A DNA stretch of 64,000 nucleotides from Candidatus Colinaster equi (GTDB lineage: Bacteria; Bacillota; Clostridia; Lachnospirales; Lachnospiraceae). Positions 54,829 through 61,820 of this stretch are shown piece by piece. The notes beneath the pieces are model-generated. The model was not told where the DNA came from. It did no database searches and worked only from the letters and a program-made list of their open reading frames with translations. Every line of letters starts with the position of its first letter. Position 1 is the stretch's first letter. Both the position numbers and the translations under genes were made by a program. Location of the stretch: contig JAGHVF010000020.1 of assembly GCA_018064425.1 (NCBI GenBank), positions 59,611-123,610 on the forward strand, in the 5' to 3' direction.

Positions 54829-54839
54829 TTGGATAAATT

Positions 54840-54883
54840 ATTTCCTGTACCCTTTTGAGAGTACGTTTGAGAGTACAGGAAAT
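54840..54883. repeat. Inverted repeat enclosing two direct repeats
   Basis: ATTTCCTGTAC (54840-54850) and GTACAGGAAAT (54873-54883) are perfect 11-bp inverted arms; between and into the right arm lie two TTTGAGAGTAC copies (54854-54864, 54866-54876). It lies between the ATPase operon and the WYL operon. Confidence 0.6.
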
Positions 54884-55021
54884 ATTCATGTCGCTTTAGT
54901 CGGATAGCCCTCTATGTTGTCCTATCATATTTGAAAACTCCCAAAAACATGCTATCGCAACGAATTAAGTAACATTTTTTATCTTTTCGGGGTTTTCTAG
55001 TCGAATGCATGTTACGCTCCT

Positions 55022-56581
55022 CTAATTATCTGGTTCTATCACTTCAGCATTTTGGCTAATGTCAGATATAAATGATCTCATATCCATAATTGATTGCCTT
55101 AATTCAGCTTTTGTATATCTCGTATTTAAGTGATTCTCTGGATGATGTATTTGATGTCGGATATACTCTGTTAAAGTTTTCTGCTCATCTCGAACACTAC
55201 CGTTAGATAACTGACGATGATATAGTCTTGTAGGTTTTCCTTGCATATACTCATTTCGCCAGCCCTGATATTCTATATATGCGTACAGTTCATCGTGATA
55301 CTCTTCTGTCACATCTCCAAATGCCAAATAATTAACTTCATTTAGAGAGGGGTATCTTAATTGTCCTTCCTCAACTCCATGTACCGCTTTACCAAATTCT
55401 TCATCAATTATAACTCGTAGATTCAAATATTCTAACTGCTTTACCATCACGCTACTGTGGGTTGTGATAATCACCTGAACATTGTCCGTACTTGCCAGAG
55501 ACTTTATAGCTTCTATAAGCTTAATCTGATTATCACCGTGCTGCGATGTTTCGGGTTCTTCTATTGCATATATAACGCCCTTGTTATCTCCTTCCTCAAA
55601 TCTACGTTCTACTTCACCTCTAAAAAAATTAAGTAATATAAGTCGTTTTACACCACTTCCGCGCTTGTTTATTGGAATATCTTCATCTCCAGAAATTGAA
55701 ACTCCCTTAAATACGTCTTGCCATTTTAAAGACTGAGCCGAAGGAATTACTGGATTTAAGCTACTTGCAACAGACGGATCCATCTCCTGTAACTTATTCA
55801 AAGTTCTGGTAGCAACATCCTGTAGCTTTTGATGAACCTCATTGGCTATCTCTTCCAATGAAGCTTGAAGCCTATCATCCTTCAGAATCTGTTTTACAGC
55901 CTCTTTTAACGGATCTTGTACTTCATTATCATCATCACTATTTTTCCTATCTGATTGGAATAAAGAGTATACCGGTAAATATGTTGCTATCTTATCCCAA
56001 ATCTTTTTAGCATCTTCCTTGGTAACGTCTATTTCAATCTCATCCAACGATAGATCATCTGAAAAATGCTCCCAGATTGCGGATCTAACAATAGAATTTA
56101 CTGTTTGGTTATCACAAGTAATATTATTGTCTTGGATAATTTTCTTTAAATCGGAGTTTTTCTTAAGTAATAAATCACTACATCCCGGATTTGTAGGATG
56201 CAAAGCCTTTATATAAACCTTTTGTGCTCCTCCATTTTTATATTTTTTTATTATCTCCAAATCCCCATCCGCATTTAGCATATACTCCCTTGCTAATGAT
56301 GTTTCAACAGACGAATCTATAATGATTTCATCTGGCAATTCTGAAAACACCACCGATATAATCGTTTCTTGGTCATCTTCCCTTGCTGCAAAAATATTAA
56401 CATCCGTCTTATCAATTTTTACAACTCCCTTACCTTCATTAAAGAAAATATCCAGCGCCTCAAGGATTGAAGATTTACCTACATCATTTTTCCCAACAAA
56501 TGCTGTTAAGTTATCAAACCCAACAATAGTTTCTCCCTTGTATCCCCTGAAATTTTTTATTTTCAATGACTTAATCTTCAA
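55022..56581 (-). CDS. OLD-like AAA ATPase with C-terminal HEPN-like motif
   Basis: 519 aa from TTG at 56581: GGAGGAAACGGT precedes it and it opens on MKIKSLKIKNFRGYKG, the usual start of OLD/RecF-type ATPases; the ORF track start is 22 codons too early. Walker A GKNDVGKS (30-37), signature-like NKRGSGVKRLILL, Walker B YAIEEPE and a HSS switch (IITTHSSVM). No TOPRIM domain follows; instead the C-terminus has EYIRHQIHHPEN (Arg475-His480), a R-x4-H motif as in HEPN RNases such as PrrC and RloC. Third gene of a putative defence operon. The HEPN call is inferred from the motif only. Confidence 0.78.
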   Translation of the reverse strand: MKIKSLKIKNFRGYKGETIVGFDNLTAFVGKNDVGKSSILEALDIFFNEGKGVVKIDKTDVNIFAAREDDQETIISVVFSELPDEIIIDSSVETSLAREYMLNADGDLEIIKKYKNGGAQKVYIKALHPTNPGCSDLLLKKNSDLKKIIQDNNITCDNQTVNSIVRSAIWEHFSDDLSLDEIEIDVTKEDAKKIWDKIATYLPVYSLFQSDRKNSDDDNEVQDPLKEAVKQILKDDRLQASLEEIANEVHQKLQDVATRTLNKLQEMDPSVASSLNPVIPSAQSLKWQDVFKGVSISGDEDIPINKRGSGVKRLILLNFFRGEVERRFEEGDNKGVIYAIEEPETSQHGDNQIKLIEAIKSLASTDNVQVIITTHSSVMVKQLEYLNLRVIIDEEFGKAVHGVEEGQLRYPSLNEVNYLAFGDVTEEYHDELYAYIEYQGWRNEYMQGKPTRLYHRQLSNGSVRDEQKTLTEYIRHQIHHPENHLNTRYTKAELRQSIMDMRSFISDISQNAEVIEPDN

Positions 56582-56703
56582 ACCGTTTCCTCCAACAATA
56601 AACACTTTTCCTGTATTTAATGGACAGAATGACCACCTAAAATGCATGTCTTCTTGACATATCTACAGTTAGATATGAACTTCATTTCATTACCCAGCCA
56701 TTC

Positions 56704-57234
56704 CTACTTCAATAAATCTGCCAAATACACCTCTCCACGCTTCAAAGAGCGTACTCTCTTATACTCTCGAATTGTACTAATCAACATATCGATATCAGCA
56801 AAATAGCTTCTTATGTACGCCTGAGACTTTATATTGCCCTTCAACTTTAATACCTGCTTGCAGAAACTACTTGGCGACATAACACTGGTTTTTTTCATGT
56901 ATTCATTGTATTTTCCCTCCGCAAGTATCAGTAACATTTCAATCTCCGGAGACGTAACAACCTTAATAACATCTACCTTATGTTCATACGCTGTACTCAG
57001 CCGAAATCCTTCTGAGTGCGAGTCCAAAACTCGAAGTATTGTTATCTTGCTTTCAAATCCTTTTCTCAAATACCGCTGTTCAAATTCTTTGCCATTGCGG
57101 CAGCGGATTACCTCTTCATTTAGCATTCTTTCACGAGAAAAAACGAGTCTATCTGCATCAACAAGCATATCAATTATTGCAGTTTCAGCACCACCCTCGC
57201 ATATACAAGCAACTATCGGAGATAATTCTATCAT
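56704..57234 (-). CDS. TOPRIM/RloB-like partner of the ATPase
   Basis: 176 aa. The first strand ends in CICEGGAE, resembling the TOPRIM GxE motif of RloB/AbiLii-type proteins; a second acidic motif is ILRVLDSHSE (Asp71). VVTSPEIEMLLILAEG resembles the NPxFExWLLLHF block of RloB. The second Asp of the usual DxD is His here. It overlaps the upstream ATPase gene by 4 bp (ATGA), so the two are a translational pair like other ATPase-nuclease defence couples. The assignment is tentative. Confidence 0.6.
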   Translation of the reverse strand: MIELSPIVACICEGGAETAIIDMLVDADRLVFSRERMLNEEVIRCRNGKEFEQRYLRKGFESKITILRVLDSHSEGFRLSTAYEHKVDVIKVVTSPEIEMLLILAEGKYNEYMKKTSVMSPSSFCKQVLKLKGNIKSQAYIRSYFADIDMLISTIREYKRVRSLKRGEVYLADLLK

Positions 57235-58397
57235 TCGTTATCCTCCACTATAGTTCCTGTTGACAATACCTTTTTTAGTCTCATTGATGCTGCATATGAC
57301 GGAGTTGTTCCTTCTAGCATTCCACTTTGAAAAGCATCGCTCTTTTTAATATCATTACGCGTCAATATATGATGTAATTTCTGAATCGTTATTCCGCCAT
57401 TATTCCTAATTACATATATTCCATCATTTCTATCCAATTCATCTAATAATTCAACATAATGTGTCGAATATATCAATGTGGCGCCATTTTGATTTACACG
57501 CTTATCCATAAAGAATCTAATCAATGTCGCAACAATCTCTTTATTAAAATGATTCTCAATTTCATCAATAATAAAATATCCACCCTTTATCAGAACCATC
57601 CAGGCATGCATAAACACATTCAATCCTTTTATAGTACCCGATGATAAATAATGGCTAATATTCTGTATCCCACGCATAGAAATCGGCATATCATCTTTTT
57701 TAAACTTTACAATCAATTCAGTCTCATTTGGGTTAAAACGAATATACTCTATGCTAGGGTCAAGGAATTGTATTAACTCAATTGGGAAATTGCCAAAAGA
57801 ATTTAACACGTTAAAATCCGTCCATTCAGTCAGGTCTCTGAAGAACACATTTCCTGTCTTTCCAAGTGCTATTACTATACTTACGTCATCTTTAAGGAAC
57901 ATGAATTGTTCCTCGGAAATATCTCTTGTTTTATAAATATTTTCATCTCCGAAAACAAACAAATTTGCCTTAGATGTAACAGAAGTTGCCCTGCGAATAT
58001 ACAGTTTTTCTTCAAGAATTACGTATCTATCTGGTGCTCCATCCTCCTTAGTTACACCTATAATAGTTTTCAACAAGCAAACGCCTTTTTTTTCATCATA
58101 GAAGTATACTCTCAAATTGACTCTATTAGATCTCTCCAATACCACTTTTGTCGGAATATTATTAATTGCCTCTGCATTAAGCAAGCTCATTACAAAAGAG
58201 ATGAGTTTTAATGAAGTTGTTTTACCAGAGGCATTAACTCCCACAAATGATAAAACATTATTCGTATATGTACTCCCAAATGGATTATAAAGCATAGCAG
58301 CATTATCGGGATAAACCCTCTGCTCTGCGTTGAAATCAATAACAATCTTCCCACTAAAAAGAAAAATTCCATCTGCTTCAATTCTTAACAGCCTCAT
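57231..58397 (-). CDS. AAA (ABC-type) ATPase of a putative defence operon
   Basis: 388 aa. Walker A FVGVNASGKTT (53-60), Walker B GGYFIIDEIENHF and a switch His in LIYSTHYVE, as in AAA15/AbiLi/RloA-type ATPases. The RGIQNISHYLSSGTIKGL segment is in the ABC signature position. First gene of the three-gene operon; AAGGAGAAAGAA precedes the ATG and a good promoter lies at 58443-58470. Likely a sensor or switch for the downstream nuclease candidate, from the behaviour of related systems; not a named system as far as I can tell. Confidence 0.8.
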   Translation of the reverse strand: MRLLRIEADGIFLFSGKIVIDFNAEQRVYPDNAAMLYNPFGSTYTNNVLSFVGVNASGKTTSLKLISFVMSLLNAEAINNIPTKVVLERSNRVNLRVYFYDEKKGVCLLKTIIGVTKEDGAPDRYVILEEKLYIRRATSVTSKANLFVFGDENIYKTRDISEEQFMFLKDDVSIVIALGKTGNVFFRDLTEWTDFNVLNSFGNFPIELIQFLDPSIEYIRFNPNETELIVKFKKDDMPISMRGIQNISHYLSSGTIKGLNVFMHAWMVLIKGGYFIIDEIENHFNKEIVATLIRFFMDKRVNQNGATLIYSTHYVELLDELDRNDGIYVIRNNGGITIQKLHHILTRNDIKKSDAFQSGMLEGTTPSYAASMRLKKVLSTGTIVEDNE

Positions 58398-58442
58398 TTC
58401 TTTCTCCTTTCATATCAACGTATTGCGCGTTATTACACCATA

Positions 58443-58470
58443 ATATTATCACATTATCTCTATTTTTCAA
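58443..58470 (-). promoter_or_regulatory. Promoter of the ATPase defence operon
   Basis: TTGAAA (58465-58470), 16 bp, TAATAT (58443-58448) on the minus strand, about 45 bp before the ATPase start. Confidence 0.6.
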
Positions 58471-58599
58471 CCCCTATAAACGCTTTTTGTGTTTTTAATC
58501 CCATTTTCATGTTTGCTGTAAATTTCATATTTGATTAAGCCTAAATTGATTGAACCATTACTGAATAGTGTTTGGTTACTGTTGGAAGTTTATTATGAG

Positions 58600-58627
58600 A
58601 AAAAGCACTCTGCTTATCACAGAGTGC
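58600..58627 (-). terminator. Intrinsic terminator upstream of the ATPase operon
   Basis: GCACTCTG-TGATAAG-CAGAGTGC followed by TTTTTCTC on the minus strand. Stem sequence and T-tract resemble the integrase terminator at 51731-51766. Confidence 0.75.
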
Positions 58628-58659
58628 TCTCATCATTCATCGGGTAGTTCACCTTAAAA

Positions 58660-58681
58660 GGTGTAAACGGGGTGTAAATCC
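58660..58681 (-). repeat. TTTACA arm-like repeat pair, copy 1
   Basis: The minus strand reads GGATTTACACCCCGTTTACACC, two TTTACAC units 11 bp apart. A related sequence (copy 2) lies at 58828-58849 in the same orientation. Inferred recombinase arm sites. Confidence 0.5.
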
Positions 58682-58738
58682 GCTTGATATATCTTCAGAA
58701 TGCTTTATTTTCAAGGCTTCTCATTCTACTGAAATCGC

Positions 58739-58770
58739 TTGCCCCAGCAAACGAACAGTACTTTTATCAT
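58739..58770 (-). repeat. Attachment-like direct repeat B (displaced phosphatase 5' end)
   Basis: Encodes MIKVLFVCWGK then meets a stop five codons on; 28 of 32 bp match 49958-49989 with only synonymous changes. GAAAGGATTTC upstream is a plausible original RBS. Inferred to be the other att half. Confidence 0.65.
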
Positions 58771-58827
58771 GCTATTTTGAAATCCTTTCTCATTTTCTTT
58801 GAGGCCTCAAAAACCGCCTCTGCAAAA

Positions 58828-58849
58828 GTTGTAAATGAGTTGTAAATCC
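58828..58849 (-). repeat. TTTACA arm-like repeat pair, copy 2
   Basis: GGATTTACAACTCATTTACAAC on the minus strand, 17 of 22 positions shared with copy 1. CCTTGA and GCATT elements precede both copies at similar distances, so they are two diverged versions of one element end. Confidence 0.5.
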
Positions 58850-59003
58850 AACACCTCTTATTAGAGAAATGCAGCAAAATCAAGGTTCGCGACTACTTTG
58901 TTAGTACCTTGCCGTGGCAGATATAAGGCACTCGAATCATCATTTTCTCCTGGCATCTGGGTGCATTTTGTTTTTCCTTAACCTCTTCGATTATAGCAAA
59001 ATA

Positions 59004-59086
59004 TAAAGCCCCTGTGTGCGATTATTACGAACCGGATTTGGATTATTCCCCAAACGGTTACGTGATAACGCCACACAGAGGCTTTA
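59004..59086. terminator. Large branched hairpin, probable bidirectional terminator
   Basis: TAAAGCC(C)CTGTGTG pairs with CACACAGAGGCTTTA, with an inner stem GATTATTACGAACCG/CGGTTACGTGATAAC. A TTTTTG run follows on the plus strand and TATATTTTG on the minus strand. It lies 67 bp after the isochorismatase stop. Confidence 0.6.
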
Positions 59087-59153
59087 TTTTTGATTAATCG
59101 ATAAAATTACAATTTCTTTCCCATCAGCTGAGCGCTTAGACTGAAACTTATCT

Positions 59154-59654
59154 CTAGAGACTTGAATTCACTACCTGATCCAGAGTGAGCACTTTGCATT
59201 TCTTGCTTTCATAATACTCCAGCATTGCAGGAATCTTTTTCTTATCGTAGCTGGTCACACAGTCAGAGAGAACCGTTACTACATATCCGGATTTTGTCAT
59301 ATTGAAGCAGGTGGACTTCACACAGGCGGTTGCATCCGCACCGGTTACTACAAACTCTGTAATACCATTTTCTGCAATATATTCGCAGAATGCTTCACTG
59401 GTAAGAGCATTTGTTTTGGTCTTAATAAAAATATTATCACTCACAACCTGAAGTTCCGGAACAATTTCAGCACCTCTTGTTCCCGGAAGAAAATTCTTTG
59501 CAGAGGGAGTGATGTTGTTTTGGCAAATGTACACCACATGCATTTCCTGACTAATAGCCCAGTTAATGGCATTATTAAGGGTATCAACGATTTCACGATA
59601 ATTCTTAGTGATATCATTCTGGATATCAATGACAACGAGTGCTTTGTTCTGCAT
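59154..59654 (-). CDS. Isochorismatase-family cysteine hydrolase
   Basis: 166 aa. The catalytic triad positions are visible: Asp in LVVIDIQND, Lys in the IKTKTNAL region, and Cys in VTGADATACVKST with the preceding cis-peptide-type TGAD. Members hydrolyse isochorismate, nicotinamide or related amides; the substrate is not readable. It follows WYL copy 2 by 14 bp and is probably its target gene. Confidence 0.88.
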   Translation of the reverse strand: MQNKALVVIDIQNDITKNYREIVDTLNNAINWAISQEMHVVYICQNNITPSAKNFLPGTRGAEIVPELQVVSDNIFIKTKTNALTSEAFCEYIAENGITEFVVTGADATACVKSTCFNMTKSGYVVTVLSDCVTSYDKKKIPAMLEYYESKKCKVLTLDQVVNSSL

Positions 59655-59668
59655 AAATTTATCCTTTC

Positions 59669-60574
59669 TTAGTCCCGATATTTTTTCGATAGTTCGGAAG
59701 TAACTGCAAAAAGACGCTCACGCATAGACTGTGGTTCCAGCACCGTAACTTTATTTCCACATGACAGAATCCAAGCAACAAGTCCTTCCTCATCTTCGTC
59801 CACTTCAAACAAAAGGGAACCATCCTCTTGAATTAAAAATGATGATGGCCCATAGTTTTCAATCAGCTGCCATCTCATAGAGGGTTCAAATACTGCCTTC
59901 AGATGAACATTTGAAGGAAAGAAGGTCTTTATCTCGAATTCCGGAAACGGTATCTCTCGATCATGGATTTGTTCTTCAGTTAGTTTCAGCCCATCCATAC
60001 GATTCAGCTTGAACATCCGAAAATCCTGTTTTGTTCTGCAATAACCCCACACATACCAGCTGCTCCACTTGAAGAGCAGATAATACGGATCGAGTATCCG
60101 AGTGGATTCTGCTTTCGGTGAATAATAATCAAACCGAATCGCCCGCTTCAAATCGATTGCTGTCTGTACAAGCGTAACCTTTTCTGATATAGGAGCCTTA
60201 TGTGGAGAGGAGAGATCGATCAGAATCGTATCGCTGCCATTGATGAAATCAGAGGAACCCGCTTTGATCTTTTCCATGAGCAGACTGTAATAACTGCTTC
60301 CACTGACACTATCAAGGCTTCTAAGCCCTGCCAGGATCATCTTCATATCCTTTGATGTAAGGACAGTTCGGTCCATACGATAACCGTCCATAATCTGAAT
60401 ACCACCGCCGATTCCAGGCATCGTACATATTGGAATTCCGGCCTTGCAAAGGTCATCAATATCTCTGAGGATCGTCCTTTTGGACACTTCGAAACGTTCT
60501 GCCAATTCAGGCGTTGTAATCTTTTCTTTTTGAAGTAGCAGGGATAAGATCCCTATCATTCTCTCTATCTTCAT
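59669..60574 (-). CDS. HTH-WYL transcriptional regulator (YafY-like), copy 2
   Basis: 301 aa from MKIERMIGILSLLLQKEK, after GGAAGTGAAAAGC. HTH (TTPELAERFEVSKRTILRDIDDL) and WYL domain (WSSWYVWGYCRTKQDFRMFKL). Strong similarity along the whole length to the regulator at 53856-54770. It likely controls itself and the isochorismatase gene through the palindrome at 60612-60627. Confidence 0.9.
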   Translation of the reverse strand: MKIERMIGILSLLLQKEKITTPELAERFEVSKRTILRDIDDLCKAGIPICTMPGIGGGIQIMDGYRMDRTVLTSKDMKMILAGLRSLDSVSGSSYYSLLMEKIKAGSSDFINGSDTILIDLSSPHKAPISEKVTLVQTAIDLKRAIRFDYYSPKAESTRILDPYYLLFKWSSWYVWGYCRTKQDFRMFKLNRMDGLKLTEEQIHDREIPFPEFEIKTFFPSNVHLKAVFEPSMRWQLIENYGPSSFLIQEDGSLLFEVDEDEEGLVAWILSCGNKVTVLEPQSMRERLFAVTSELSKKYRD

Positions 60575-60611
60575 GCTTTTCACTTCCACTTATATAATAC
60601 ATTGCAAAACA

Positions 60612-60638
60612 TGACATCTGTATGTCACCTTTATTATA
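60612..60638 (-). promoter_or_regulatory. -10 box and operator of WYL copy 2
   Basis: TATAAT (60633-60638) followed at the expected start point by TGACAT-ACAG-ATGTCA (60612-60627), which contains GACA-N6-TGTC. A bound repressor would cover the transcription start. Confidence 0.6.
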
Positions 60639-60941
60639 CTACATTTGAAAAAAATATGAATAAACAACGTTATATCTTCCAAGCATACTCTTAAATCTGT
60701 GTTCCCAGTGCATGGCTACAAGGGGCATTCCTTCTTCATCCAAGAACAAGAAACCTCTGTACCCATCTACGGCCTTTTCTTTCATGGAAAACTTGGGTCT
60801 TTCGTCTATGATGTTTTTAAACATCTGTGCAACATCATCGGTAATCGGTATCTTTCGTGTTCCGGTATGGAAAAGGATGTAAACCGTTTCGTAGTATTTG
60901 TAGTAAAGGTTATCGTCATGTATGAATTTGAGAAACTTGCG
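60639..60941 (-). pseudogene. Tyrosine integrase, middle fragment with internal deletion
   Basis: The frame starts directly after the AraC stop, in the same phase: RKFLKFIHDDNLYYKYYETV, YILFHTGTRKIPITDDV, then DGYRGFLFLDEEGMPLVAMH and HRFKSMLGRYNVVY. This matches the middle of Tn916/Tn1549-type integrases, but the block with the first catalytic Arg (normally RISEFCGLT after HTG) is deleted in frame. After VVY the frame ends within seven codons. The missing C-terminus matches 51785-52048 exactly at the next residue. The ORF track gives only the last 61 codons. Confidence 0.82.
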
Positions 60942-61814
60942 CTAATATTCGCACAGAGGAAAACAGATGTCCATCTCCAAATATCCGTCCGCCTCGACTT
61001 TTCTGTAAATATCGAATATCGGTTTATTTCTCTCAAGACGGTTTCCCGTTTTAGCAAGCCACCGACAAAAAATCTCCTGATATACCATAAACAGATAACG
61101 TGGATAACCCTTAAAATGATATACTCCGTATTTCCCGCCTTCAAATCTGTTAAGAAGCAGTTCCGGATGACTATTAAGCGCTGGATGGTCAGGCTGTACC
61201 GTCTGGCACAGCTCATACATACACCCGTTCTCATCCGTAATTGACGGGTCGTCAATGGTGCAGTCCAGATACAGAGTATCCTCCGCGACCAGATACTCGT
61301 ACCGTTTGATAAACTCACACCACTCATAGTTCAAATTATGATAATTGCCTTTTCTGCGTTCATATACGACCAGAATGTCATTCAGGTGCTCAATGCTTAT
61401 CAGTTCTTCGTTTTCTGCAGCTGAATCCAGTGACTCTCCATGAAAGAAGGCACTGCTCTCGGCAATTCTCTCGCTGTTCTTTCTGAAGTCTGCGGGAGAC
61501 TGATTCATATGTTTTTTGAAGGCTGTTGAAAAATTAGAAGATGAGTAACCGTAATCCGCTCCGATCTCCGTGATGCTTGTCTCTTTATCCATCTTCAGCC
61601 GGAGGGCACTCCGCTCGATACGGATACGCTTTATAAACTGATAAAGCGCTTCTTCTGTATCTTCCTTGAACATCCGCATCAGATGGTATTTCGAGTAAGC
61701 GCAGTGCTTTGCTACATCATCTACGGTAATGTCCTCGTCAATATGCTCAAAGATATAGGTAATAGCCTTGTTGATCACTTCATTTTGGATGACAATGCTT
61801 TCTTTTTCTTCCAT
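60942..61814 (-). CDS. AraC-family regulator with GyrI-like effector domain
   Basis: 290 aa. Two HTH motifs (DITVDDVAKHCAYSKYHLMRMF and TSITEIGADYGYSSSNFSTAF, then NQSPADFR), followed by a GyrI-like ligand domain (about 130-290). This design fits MarA/Rob-like drug sensors. It starts 6 bp after the MATE gene with GGAAAGGAT as ribosome site, so regulator and exporter form an operon. Its stop codon is followed in frame by integrase sequence. Confidence 0.9.
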   Translation of the reverse strand: MEEKESIVIQNEVINKAITYIFEHIDEDITVDDVAKHCAYSKYHLMRMFKEDTEEALYQFIKRIRIERSALRLKMDKETSITEIGADYGYSSSNFSTAFKKHMNQSPADFRKNSERIAESSAFFHGESLDSAAENEELISIEHLNDILVVYERRKGNYHNLNYEWCEFIKRYEYLVAEDTLYLDCTIDDPSITDENGCMYELCQTVQPDHPALNSHPELLLNRFEGGKYGVYHFKGYPRYLFMVYQEIFCRWLAKTGNRLERNKPIFDIYRKVEADGYLEMDICFPLCEY

Positions 61815-61820
61815 ATTCGA

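Larger units (their letters stand above)
58398..59153. other. Long intergenic stretch with att-like and regulatory elements
   Basis: 755 bp without a gene. In minus-strand order it holds a large hairpin (59004-59086), a TTTACA repeat pair (58828-58849), the phosphatase 5' fragment (58739-58770), a second repeat pair (58660-58681), a terminator (58600-58627) and the ATPase promoter. It looks like the junction of two integrated elements. Confidence 0.6.

Noticed and set aside
60806-61327. Minus-strand 173-aa ORF
   Set aside because: Out-of-frame shadow of the AraC-GyrI gene and the integrase fragment.
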